This document shows, piece by piece, positions 22,116 through 33,539 of a stretch of DNA of 64,000 nucleotides. This DNA comes from Zhengitettix transpicula (Eukaryota > Arthropoda > Insecta > Orthoptera > Tetrigidae): NCBI GenBank assembly GCA_037074705.1, contig CM073591.1, forward strand, positions 9,212,587-9,276,586, read 5' to 3'. The position numbers and the translations under genes are program-made. The notes under the pieces were generated by a model. The model did not search any database and was not told where the DNA came from. It saw only the letters and a list, made by a program, of their open reading frames with translations. Position 1 is the first letter of the stretch. Each line of letters starts with the position of its first letter.

Positions 22116-22920
22116 CTTCATTCGAAAATTATGTTCTTGCTCCAGTTAAGCATCAGAGAGACATAACATGCAATAAAACTTTTTCTTAGTATTAGTTGTA
22201 CTGTATATATAATGGCCATCGACAGTGACTCTCGAAAATGGAAGTTATCAATTATGTGAGCCAATTCATTAAACTTCCACAGTTTCGCACTTTTCTTTTT
22301 ACAGCCAGTACTGCATTTTACAGATACATTTGCAGTGTACCGTCATTTTGTACCTCACCAATGTGAACTGTACAGATGTTCACAATGATAATTGGCATCA
22401 CTTTCTGACACACTGAGATGCAACATTATTTTGAGTCTCACAAAATGCAGCAGCAGGTTCTATTTGGTGAAGAAATATTAAACCCATTTTGTTAAAGATC
22501 ATTCTCTCTTATAAGCAAGATTACACTTTAAACTATTGAGAGAAAGAATTAGAGAAACAAACGTTCATTCACATGTATATGGTTCAGAACTGCTTAATTG
22601 CATGTAATTTATTGGCACACAGGCTTTTCCTGTTGTACTGTCAATTGCCGTGATTTACTTTATTGGTTCTAAATGGAGCGCTACTAATCGAGTCTGTTGT
22701 TTAAACATTACAGGTACCTAAAGTGAGTTTTAATGTGGTTATGACATTTGCTTTTTGTTACAGATATACCCCAAAAGACAGGAAGCAGTGACAAGAAAGA
22801 ATTAGAATGTAAAACTAAGTAATGACTAAGAAATGACATCTACAAACAAAGAGTCTCGGATTGTGTAGTTGAAAATTTGTACAACATACATACCTTGATT
22901 TATATAAGTAAATCGGAAAA

Positions 22921-25900
22921 ATGTTAACACGCAAAGTTTTGGCAAAGAGGGAAACGTACAGGGCAATCCTGCAAGCAGCAAAAAAATTGAGCACATCGAA
23001 CCCAAATCGCTACGTGGAGAAGATAGTGGCACCTTCTTCGAGGCGGTCGGTTCTGGATAACGAAATTCCAAACATTGTGAAATCACCATTTCCAGATGTG
23101 GAAATTCCAGAAATACATCTCCACGAATATATTTTGCAGAACACTGACCTGTGGCCCGATAAGACAGCTGTGGTAAGGGCCTTCAAACTCCGAATAACGT
23201 AGACATGACTTTAGTTCCATAGAATGTAAAATTTTGTAACACGTACCCAATGTTAGCAGGTTTTAGGTGTGACCCGACATCTTTCAAAAAATGTGAAACT
23301 ACCTAATAAAACAGTCTTACAATAATGTGAACTACGGAAGTGCCCATCTTCTCAGCAGTATTGGGATAGTGTTGCAAATTAATAGAATCACAACAATGAA
23401 TTAAACGTCAGAATAACATGTTACACATGTAGCAAAATTTATAAAATAACTGTGGCTGATTAATCATTTTAATTTTAATAAACGAATACATTTATAACTG
23501 TATCTTTTTAAATCTGGTTTGTAGTCAAATTAGCACGATATTTCAACTATTAATAATTACTGGCAAAATATGACCTGAATTTTACAACTCACTTAAATTG
23601 ACTGTAGTTCAACATATAAGTTTTTCCAGAATCGGTATGATACAACTCGTGTTTCCGTGCAGTATAGTTACCAGGAGAATTAAATGCCAAGCTAATAACA
23701 CTGGGCTGCTTAGATTTTTGAATCCTGAAGTTTTGTGTGTTCCTTTGCTACTTCTTCCTTTAGATGTTTGAAGTGAATTTGTGCTCGTTTTACATTCCAG
23801 CGGTGACTTGTATGAAAACTGAATGTTTGGTGTAGACCAAGAAAGGGCTGGATAAGAAGAATAAGAATCCAGGTTAAAATTTCCATGTTCTTCTTCATTA
23901 TCAAGGAGGCTGGCATTAGAATGGATTCCATAAAGTGAGCCAGTTGTGAAACTTAAAGTTGATGATGACTTCAGTGCTTGTCCACAATCTGAATTTATTT
24001 TTCTTTCTCGTCCTTCTGAAACAAATGTACAGCTTTGGTTTTTTTCATAACCATTTATCTTACATTTAAGTAGGTGTTCAGAACAATTATAATCTGGTAC
24101 ATTATTGAAAACTTATATGAAATGTTGAAAACACTTACTGTGAAAATGATTTATTTCTTGTCTACATTTTTCTTGAATTGGATGTCCTGTTGTAGAGCTG
24201 AAACTGTGTTCAGGCAAAACAGTAATTTGGCTGTACATTTTCATTTCTTCCCCTTCTACATTGACATAGCTGTCACTGGACAGAGTTCCGTATATTGAGC
24301 TTTCCGTAGCAAAAGTAGTAGACGACGTAGCGAGATCTAATCTTAAAGACGTCGTGTTCTGAAACCGTTGAACCCGAAATCCTTTCGCCTGGCTTTGGTT
24401 TCTGTTACATGTACAGGTTACGGCAGTAGCATTCTCTTGTGATGCATGTGGTAGAATTTTGCAGTCAAATTTTCTAAAAAATTTAGTTTCCAATGTTGTA
24501 TGTGATTTGATATTACCTTTAACAGCTTTCATATCCAGCTCTTCATTGCTTCCATCTTTAGATAACTGCAAAGATCCATGTTTTAGGTTGGGTACAGATG
24601 AGGAATGGTTTTGACAAATACACAAATTTAAATTGGTTTCATTCTGAATTGCTGGGACATTGGTAATACATTCGCTGGAATTTTCACCAGTAAGTGAGAA
24701 AGAAGTTATGCTCGTCGTTGTAGACAATGATTCAAATTCATTCCATGGATTGGGACATTCATCGACTGAAGCACATTTCATCCTCGTTTCTCCAAAATCA
24801 ATTTTTTTTTCAGGTAGATTGTCTTCGCCGCATGCAGACTTGTCTTGCATTATGTCGGTAAACATTTTGGCAACCATCTGAGCATCAGAAAAAACTTGAT
24901 CTTCCATATTTTTTTCCCAGTTAATTCCATTTACATATTCCTCAAAACTTTGTGTACCCAAAATGCCAGATTTATTACTCACTGCAGTTCCATTTTCGGG
25001 TTGTGCAACAGAAAACAGATTTTCACTTTTGTCATCTTTCTTAGCATTTTCAACGCTCCTGTTGTTGATTGTTTCTGTAATAATCTGAAGACTGCTGACA
25101 GCTTTAGCCATTCTCGTAATGTGATTTGTTTCGGATTCCTGAGAAATCTTTTTCCAAAATATAATATATGACACTATTTTCTCACTGTATGAACTGTTCT
25201 CGGTGTCGACACATCTAAACTGTGTCTTTTATGATTAACCTGGAGTTTTAACACACTTCAAAAATGTACAAAATGTAAATAAATTTTGTTTATTTCAACA
25301 ATACAATAAACTATTCAATATAATGACCATAGCATGTTGTTATAGAAACACATCTGATTGTTACAATTCCCAAAATGTGTATATTGTTGCTCAATCATCA
25401 GTCACAGACACATGAAAAATTAATATTTTCAGAATTTAATTAAAATGAGAAGATCTTGGAAATATATCGGCATTTATTTTAATATTGCTTTTTTAAAATA
25501 GTTTAATTAAGTTTATAAATTCCACATGGCTATTTGTATAATACTATATTATAATTTAAATAATTGAATATTATTATTATTATTTATTTATTTTTTAATA
25601 TTTTTTTATTATTTTTTTGGGGGTGTAAACAGGCTACATGAGGGTAATCCACATAGTGGCAACTCCCCTCTTATAGCATAGGAAAGGGATTTGAAAGGGG
25701 GGATGTGGAAGGGTGGAGGAAGGTAACCAAGGGTTAACTAGGGCCCCCGGACTATATATAAAAAATATAAAGATCTTCTTTCTGAAATTTCTAAATACCG
25801 CTCTATCTTTATTGATAGCATAGTTTAAGGATTCTACCCGTCATTCACCTAAAAGTAATGCAGGACAAACCCTAGAAAAACCTGCATCAGTAGGTCAGGC

Positions 25901-28900
25901 ATTTGGTACTTGACCCACGCCCTTCCGATGGCGGGAGAGGGGTTAGCTGTGGGGTTGCAGCTTACCCCTCGCCATGTCTTGGCCGGTTTAGGAGGCAGCT
26001 GGCCGACTATTCCAATAGGAATAGCGGACAACTCTTACCATATGCCCAAGGTCTGCGACACCGGAACATACACCTCTCAAAACAGGCCGAGGTGCCTCGG
26101 CATATGGGAACCTTAGTTCAAAAAACCAGAGAGATGTGAAGGCGTCCCCAAAGGTAGCCCGCGCCAGAGCTCTCTGGGAAGGTTTACATGCAAGAGAATC
26201 CTCTCGCATCTGCCTTCCCCAACTATGATTTTTAACTGCCAAATCTATTAAAATCACTGCAGGTTCATAATCAAATAATGCAAAAATGCTAATGTTCTAC
26301 TTCTCAATTACAGTTAATATGTAAGACTGTATGTTATTGAAATTGTTTTAAAGTAAGAGGAAAGTTTATTATGAAGAACTAATTTTGTGATCTTCAGTCA
26401 TACTTCGAGACAAACATTCAATGACTTGATAAGACTTCTGCTTAATAAATGGACATTAAGAGAATCCAGTCTTTCAGTAATCACAAAATTATTCATGTAT
26501 AATTCTTAGTATAGCTAAGATTATTTAAATTGTCATACTATTTCATTGACTCTTTTCATATTGATTTTTCCATTACTTAAATTTAATTATATTTTTACAT
26601 TGCAGGAATGTGTTGTAACTGGAAGATCTTATACATACGTGGAGCTAAGAGAAGCATCGAAAAAATTTGCTTCTTTTCTTAAGAAAGCTAAGATGGCTTC
26701 AGGGGATGTGGTCGCTCTTGTCTTGCCAAACTGTCCGGAGTATGCAATACTTTTATTGGGAGCCTGTGCAGCCGGAGCAGTAACAACAACAATAAATCCT
26801 ACATATTCTTCAGGTATTAACGTGACATAATTTAAAAGTACCTTCTCTGTACGCATCAGCCAGTTATTCTCCTCATTTAGTTCTAAGCAATTTAATGTTT
26901 TGTGAATTCCGCTTTTGTCACCGTAACAAACCCAATGAATATAATATTTTCTCAAGTTAACGCTAAATCTACAACTTCAATTAGTCTTGTGATGTAACTC
27001 TGCACAAAAGTAGAGTTGTCAACTCTATTTTGAGTGGAGACTGATTCTATTTATTTGCCATGTTAATTTGTGGTCATGAACGTTTTTTTAATTGCATTGC
27101 ATACAAGTTCCCTGAAAAAAAAATTGGAATAAATTTTTTTAAATTTAATATATATTCATGTAAGTATATTTAATATTAACAATAATTTAAATTAAATATT
27201 ATGAAAATATTTATCACTTTTTAGTTAAACTTAGCCTTAATATTACGTTTCTGTAATAAAGCTATTATTAAAATTTTTCACTCCATTTAATTTGTGAAAA
27301 TTGTTAATGAAAACAAATTAGTAGTCCAAGGATTCCACGTTCGGACTAGCAGCTTGTAACTGTAACCTACCATTTTTAAAATAAACTGCTACCTAAATAA
27401 AAAAAATAAAATAAAAATAACTAGAAACAATACCATGATAAATCTGTAGTTAATATTTCAAGTTTTCTCTTACTTGTATAGTACGTATAGTATTCGTCTA
27501 ATAGGGATCGCAAGTTTTCCTGGATGAATTACAGATAAGCAAATAAGAATCGTATATTTGACTGACGGGGCCGTATATATATTTAAATAGATTTAATTCT
27601 TGCGAGGAAAGCAAAGGTAGGAATTCTGGAATTACAGATAAGCAAATAAGAAAAGTATTTTTGACTGACGGAGCCGTATACATATTTAAATAGATTGAAT
27701 TGTTGCGCAGAAAGCAAAGGGAATTTCTCTTTGATAAGACTTCGCATGAGAATAAAAATAAAAGCACGCCTTCGAGTTACCAAAACCCATGGAAGGCCCC
27801 GCAGACATTCCTCAAGCTCTCTCTCGTATGACAATTTTCCACTTGAGCTTCTCCCTTCACCTAGAGCTGAATAATTCTGCACAAGTGTGGATGAAGAGTT
27901 ATAATTATTATCAAACATCAAAGATTTTCCTGGTGTTTATTCTGGGTAAACAGTTCTTGGGGTTTCCACCCGGGTTAAGGTAAGCTTAAGCCACAACATT
28001 TCAATGGCCTACTGTGCCATCTCAAGTGATATGAAGAGTACACCATCAAAATGGCACCTGGCTGAAGCTTACGTTAACCTGGATGGAAACCCCAAGAACC
28101 GTTTATCCTATCATTATTATTATCATAATTCCAAATTTCAAGTTTATTTTTTAACCTGAACCAAGCATATGTTTATTGAAACATTTCTTAAAATTATAAC
28201 TGTGTAAAAAGGCTATTTTAAGTATGTATTCTCAATTTATGTGACGTTTTTAGACGAAATAAGCTACCAGTTTTGTGACTCAAGGCCAAAGTGTATCATC
28301 ACGACGCCTGAGATATACCCGACAGTTAAAAAGGCTTTGGAAAAGGTTGAAACAAGTAAACTTATAGTCATATGTGTCAAGACTGAAGCAAGTCAATCGT
28401 TGCCAGATGGGACGGTAAATTTCCAAGACATTATGGCAATGGATGCTGTTCCCTTTGAGCCAATTAATAGAAAATTAGAAGATGTTGTTCTACTCCCTTA
28501 TTCAAGTGGTACAACGGGTCTACCAAAAGGAGTGAAACTTTCTCACAGAAATATAGTTTCCAATATCCAGCAAGCGATCATGGAGCCGGCATTGCACCTG
28601 TGGCAACCTACGACAAGTAAGTGCATTTAAAGCATTAAATATCAATGTAATTGTAATTAAAAATGTAAAATTTTTGAACAGAATAACAATAACTCACTTT
28701 GTTCAATTTATTGTTAGGTTCATTTCAAGATATAACTGTAGGTGTTCTACCCTTTTTTCACATTTATGGTCTCGTGGTCATTCTCCTGGGAAAGCTGTGT
28801 ACCGGGTGCAAAATTGTGACCGTACCAAAATTCACTCCTCAAGGCTTCCTCGATTCACTTACGACACACAAGGTAACTGAGAATCTCTTTGGGAAAATAA

Positions 28901-31900
28901 TTTTATCATAGTTTGGGATGTTTATATCATGTATAGTTTTTATTTTCTTAGACATGTATGTAACTAACCTGGAAATTTGTAAATAAATTTATTTAGACAA
29001 TTTTCACAAAAATTAGAGGATATTATACGTTGTTACTATTTTGTGGGATTTCTTCTTTAAGGAATTTTGTCTAGAAGATACTTGAAGTTGCAACCATATA
29101 TACATTCCATTTTTCACGCTTGTGCAATTGTGTTCATACAAAATTTGATTAGTACAGAGTTTCCTATAAAACGATTTGACGTCCAGTAATTTTTTTCCCC
29201 TTTTTCCTATTATTTTCAGTCAACAACCATATATTCAGTTTCTTAAGTGTTAAGTAACACACTTGCTTCAAATTCTTTTTAAATTCTCATGGAAGTGGGC
29301 AAGTTCATCTTCCTATTTATCGATAGATTTCACTCACTAACATCCCACTTTTAGGGAATTTTAATGCACTTTAATTAATTATTTTTCTGTTTTGGTTCAA
29401 ATATGTGTCAGTAATTTAGGGAATTCTTCATTATTAGGTTCTTTTGTTTGTGGTTTACAGCCAAGTTTCTTATATCTAGTTCCACCAATCATGCTATTCC
29501 TTGCTGATCATCCTTCAGTCAAGCCAAAGCATCTAGAATCTTTGAAATATCTGATGACGGGAGCTTCTCCCATTGGGGTTTCAGACACCGATCGATTGAA
29601 GGATAAGTTGTCAGTAAGGTCACACATTTTGCAAGGTTAGTAGTAACTTATTTCTTATTTTTTAGTGTAAATAATTAAATGAAAAAATTAGATTACAAAC
29701 AAAACAGTTTATCTTGCTTCTGATGTCAAGTTGATGCATTTAAAACTTTGGCTATTGCTGCTGTATACCACAAAATCTAAAGCTAAAGATATTTTCCCAT
29801 ACTCGAGGATTTTTGGAAGTTGTATCTAGATACAGGAACTTGAAGAGCCAATTAAGAACGTTCACACTTCATCTGGGGCAGGGCTATTGTGGTCAGTTTC
29901 AATCCTAATCAAGTTGGTCTCTGTCAGATTAAAATTCCACTGTAATCTACAATCAATATTTAGGTACTTCATTAGCGAGAGCATCGTCAGTTTCACCACT
30001 TTGTGCAAATTGTAATGTAGAAACGAAATTCCAAATAAATCAAAATCATTCATTAAAACAAATAATAAATTTTCAGTTCAAACATCTAGTTGCCTCATTT
30101 CAGTAGTTCTCAATATTTACACTTGAGAAGCCTGCTACATGTTCCTAGATCTATCGCCATAGACATCAATTTTTTTTTTTTTGGGAGGGGGGGGGGGGGG
30201 GGCAACAGGCTACATGAGGGTAATCCACGTTTGGCAACCCCCGTCTAATAGCATAGGAAGGGATTTGAAAGGGGGGATGCGGAAGGGTAGGGGAAGGTAG
30301 CCAAGGGTTACTACGGCCCCTGGGCTATGGTTTAAGGATCCTACCTAGCATTCGCCTAAAAGAAATGCAGGAAAAACACTAGAAAAACCTGCATCAGGTA
30401 GGTCGGGCATTGGGTACTTGTCCCATGCCCTTCCGATAGCGGGAGAGGAGTTTGCTGTGGGGACGCAGCATTCCCTTCTCTATGCCTCGACCAGTTTAGG
30501 AGGCAGCTGGCTGACTATTCCAATGGGAATAGCTGACAACTCTTACAGTATTCCCAAGGTCTGTGACCCCGGAACGTACACCTCTCAGAACAGGCCTCGG
30601 CTTGTGGGAACCTTAGTTCAAAAACGGAGAGCCCCCCATAGACATCAAACTGCCCCATTGATATTTAACACTGCAAAACGAGAGGAAGCCTGCGAGAGGA
30701 TTATCTCACAGGTGAACCTTCCCAGAGACCTCTGGCAGAGGCTACCTTTGGGGGTGCCTTCACATCTCCCTGTTCTGAGAGGTGTATGTTCAGGGGTCGC
30801 AGACCTTGGGCATACGGTAAGAGTTGTCCACTATTCCTATTGGAATAGTCGGCCAGCTGCCTCCTAAATTGGTCGAGGCACGGCGAGGGGAAAGCTGTGA
30901 CCCCACAGCTAACCCCTCTCCCGCCATCTCGGAAGGGCGTGGGACAAGTAGCCAATGCCTGACCTTCCTGATGCAGGTTTTTCTAGGGTCTTCCCTGCAT
31001 TTCTTTAGGCAAATGCCAGGTAGGATCCTTAAACTATAGCCCAGGGGCCCTAGTTACCCTTGGCTACCTTCCTCCACCCTTCCGCATCCCCCCTTTCAAA
31101 TCCCTTTCCTATGCTATAAGAAGGGAGTTTCCACTATGTGCATTACCCTATACATAGCCTGTCTACACCCAAAAAGAAAAAAAAAGAAGAAGAAGAATAA
31201 ATGATGCATTGCATCAGTCAGACAAAAAGAAGCCTTTTCTACACATCGACTGCCACATGAAGTATGATTCGTGTTAAATTCTTCTCAGCCTGCACATTAG
31301 GTTCACATTGAACAAATCTATTTACCAGCATGAAATACTCAAAATTTGATATTAAGCAAAAAGAAATTTGGTCAATGCAACATGTTATTTAACATTCTGA
31401 CAGTCAACATGTTACATGTTAATTCTGTATTAGTAGCTTGTCGTAAGTAAGGGAATTTATCTATAAAGACAAACCAATACAAAAAAAATATTAAAGTTGA
31501 AAATTAGAATTATCTGAACAATAACAAGAACATCATGAATGCAAGTAGTGTAGGCCACAATCTTTTCTGTGAGAGACCACACTTTTACAGAGACACAAAT
31601 TTGTAACAGGTTACGGGCTAACAGAAACATCACCCATGACTCATCAACTCAATAAGATGAGTGATAATGTGAAATCAATCGGTCGGCCTGTGTCCAACAC
31701 TGCAGTCAGAGTTCTCGACCTCGACACAAGTCTCGGGCTAGGCCCCAACCAACCGGGTCAGATTTGCATCCGAGGGCCACAGGTATGAACAAAAAAAAAG
31801 GACTTCATTATGTAATAACGTTTTGTCATTTTTACACAAAGTTTTCCTTGTAACTATTTAAGTGTGCAACTATTTTTCACTACAGGTAATGGAAGGGTAC

Positions 31901-32622
31901 CACAACAACAACGCTGCGACAAAGGACAGTATTAGAGATGGTTGGTTTCATACTGGAGATATTGGATACTATGATCCAGAAGGATACTTCTATATAATAG
32001 ATCGCCTCAAAGAACTTATCAAAGTCAAAGGATTTCAGGTGTGTGTGAAATAAAGCACATTAAAATCAACAAGAGTTTAAAGCTTAAGGCAATACATGGA
32101 TTAAAAACCATTGATATAATCTAATTAGAAATTTCTAACGATTATATTTTCTATAATATTTTCATATTTTTATTCAAATGTCAACAAATTCATCCAATAA
32201 TGCATATTCCATATGTTATCATTTATAAGACATACTATATAATTATAAGATTGTGAATAAAATTAACTTTTAACTTCCGTTATCTGGGAATGTGTTTGAT
32301 ACAAGTAAAATTAAGACTTACTTTTCTGTTAATTTTTTAGGTACCTCCTGCCGAGTTGGAAGAAGTTCTTCGCAGTCACCCTGGAATTTTAGATGCAGCG
32401 GTGATAGGAATTCCTGACGAGCGATGTGGTGAAGCACCTAAGGCTTTTGTCGTGCGCAGCGAAGGCTACGCGCAACTCACGGAAAGGGAAGTTGCAAAAT
32501 TTATTGAAAGCAAAGTTGCCGATTACAAACAGTTGACGGGAGGCGTAGAATTCGTCGACATAATTCCAAAGACTGCATCTGGGAAAATTCTACGAAAAGT
32601 GTTGAGAAACTATAAAGTGTAA
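22921..32622 (+). CDS. Acyl-CoA synthetase, 4-coumarate-CoA ligase/luciferase-like
   Basis: Eight coding exons: 22921-23172, 26606-26813, 28254-28616, 28718-28872, 29461-29635, 31610-31782, 31886-32038, 32341-32622. All introns are GT-AG and all phases close, giving 586 residues. The ANL-superfamily motifs are in order: [11 protein letters not shown] (236-246), GYGLTET (385-391), HTGD (464-467), [11 protein letters not shown] (481-491) and [11 protein letters not shown] with the catalytic lysine at about 575. Such enzymes adenylate a carboxylic acid with ATP and transfer it to coenzyme A. Beetle luciferases and many insect fatty acyl-CoA ligases belong here. The C-terminus NYKV lacks the peroxisomal SKL signal usual in this insect group, and the basic N-terminus ([14 protein letters not shown]) could direct it to mitochondria. 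The substrate cannot be read from sequence. Introns hold retroposon copies and an antisense gene. A noncoding 5' exon may exist upstream. Confidence 0.93.
23609..25111 (-). CDS. Unrecognised two-exon gene nested antisense in synthetase intron 1
   Basis: Exon 24139-25111 (ATG at 25111, [20 protein letters not shown]) joins exon 23609-24093 across a 45-base GT-AG intron, and the frame stays open through 485 codons to TGA at 23609-23611. An in-frame ATG at 25174 is possible, but the sequence TTTCTCAG just before GAATCC near 25145 looks like an acceptor, so there may be an upstream exon. The protein is rich in Ser, Thr and Asn, with a Cys cluster (TCTCNRN), no long basic region, and a hydrophobic stretch [13 protein letters not shown] about twenty residues from the C-terminus that could be a tail anchor. 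I recognise no family. It is not made of the repeats found elsewhere in the window. ATTAAA signals on the minus strand lie at 23468-23479. That it is a real gene is inferred from open length and frame closure only. Confidence 0.6.
25612..26216 (-). mobile_element. Retroposon family B copy in synthetase intron 1
   Basis: Minus-sense copy, T-rich start then GGGGGTGTAAACAGGCTACA at its 3' end and AGAGAATCCTCTCGCATC at the 5' hairpin. A short AT-rich insertion near 25755-25820 interrupts it. Confidence 0.82.
27526..27722. repeat. Two-unit tandem repeat, about 105-bp period
   Basis: ATTACAGATAAGCAAATAAG occurs at about 27527 and 27632, each followed by TTGACTGACGG.GCCGTATA and TTTAAATAGATT. Lies in synthetase intron 2. 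Minus-strand frames read it as a repeated peptide, which I take as coincidental. Confidence 0.8.
27945..28110. mobile_element. Inverted-repeat element of the hammerhead-type group
   Basis: AACAGTTCTTGGGGTTTCCA is inverted as TGGAAACCCCAAGAACCGTT. Inner arms GTAAGCTTAAGCC / GGCTGAAGCTTACG also pair. The central core is decayed. In synthetase intron 2. Confidence 0.65.
30170..30635 (-). mobile_element. Retroposon family B copy with 13-bp target duplication
   Basis: CCATAGACATCAA at 30157-30169 is repeated exactly at 30636-30648. On the minus strand the copy starts (5'-truncated) at TCTCCGTTTTTGAACTAAGG and ends in a C run and then an A run (a T run on the plus strand, 30170-30180). Truncated 5' end, A tail and target duplication are the marks of LINE-driven insertion. 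In synthetase intron 5. Confidence 0.85.
30692..31185 (+). mobile_element. Retroposon family B copy, plus sense
   Basis: Starts AAGCCTGCGAGAGGATTATC and ends GCCTGTCTACACCC followed by an A-rich GAA tail. It lies in opposite orientation just after the 30170-30635 copy in the same intron, so transcripts of this intron could fold on themselves. Confidence 0.82.
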
Positions 32623-32793
32623 TGATGTGAATTTTCTGCAATTCTTGTGCACTTATTCAAGGTGGAAGATGGTGGACACTTCATTTCGGTGATGACTTAT
32701 TTGGCTTCACTTAGATGCACTACAATCAATGTTAACTTTGTGGTGAAGCATGTAAAGGTTTGATAATTCAGTAACTATTTTCCTCAGATAAAT

Positions 32794-32799
32794 AATAAA
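32794..32799 (+). promoter_or_regulatory. poly(A) signal AATAAA for the acyl-CoA synthetase
   Basis: AATAAA about 170 bases after the stop codon, followed by T-rich sequence from 32821. Confidence 0.6.
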
Positions 32800-33194
32800 A
32801 AATATATTTTTGTAACACAACTTTTTTTTTTTTGCTCAATATAAATAAAAAATACTTATTTTATATTTTAACAGCTATGTTTTTAACACCATCTAAAAAT
32901 TGTCCTCAACAGAGAATTTACGTAAGTGAATAAATATTTTTATACTTCAGAAATTTAAGGTCCAAAATTAATGTTTCGTTCTTCATGTGTTCAATAGTTT
33001 TCTTGTACTTTTTTTCTTTTCAAAGAGTTTAAAAATTGAATCTCAAGATCAGTCTCATGCTTTTCACCCAAGTTCTTTGAGGGATTGTGGAAGGAGAGAA
33101 TTTAATTATATTGTTAAAGTTCATCCTATTATTTGAAAGAAATTTAAGATTTTAATTAAAATACAACTACACTTATCTTAGAATGTGACAAATC

Positions 33195-33200
33195 TTTATT
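33195..33200 (-). promoter_or_regulatory. poly(A) signal for the ABCB10-like gene
   Basis: TTTATT on the plus strand is AATAAA on the minus strand, about 340 bases past the stop codon at 33540. The two convergent genes thus leave about 400 bases between their likely mRNA ends. Confidence 0.45.
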
Positions 33201-33539
33201 TATCATTTTTGTAAGAAAAAAACATGTATCAACTTAACTGTAGTTACATAAATTTGGTAACCAGTGGCTCTCAACATGCAAATAATGGTGTGTTTACAAC
33301 CGTCTCTGATAAAATTTCTATTCTATGACAATTAAATTATCAATCCTTCATTCAACTGATTTGGAAAGTAAGCAACATCATCTTGGACATTTATGGAGGA
33401 TAGTTGACAGGTTTAAAAAACAAACAAAGAAATTTTGTGTTATGCTGCACTTCACAGATTGTATTTACGTATAAACAACACACATTGCCTCTCTTTATAA
33501 AATATAAAAAAGCAGTATTTAATACTATTCAACAATTCA

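Noticed and set aside
27583..27921. Minus-strand frames with a repeated peptide (LFKY.YG.VSQ)
   Set aside because: The repetition is explained by the 105-bp DNA tandem repeat; no protein family recognised.
30418..30867. 149-codon open frame and several similar peptides (SLGGSW..IPIGI.DNSY...KVCD) at 15.3, 18.6, 25.9, 38.1, 41.6 kb
   Set aside because: All fall in family B retroposon copies, in different strands relative to the element and with unconserved starts and stops; they are repeat-derived frames.
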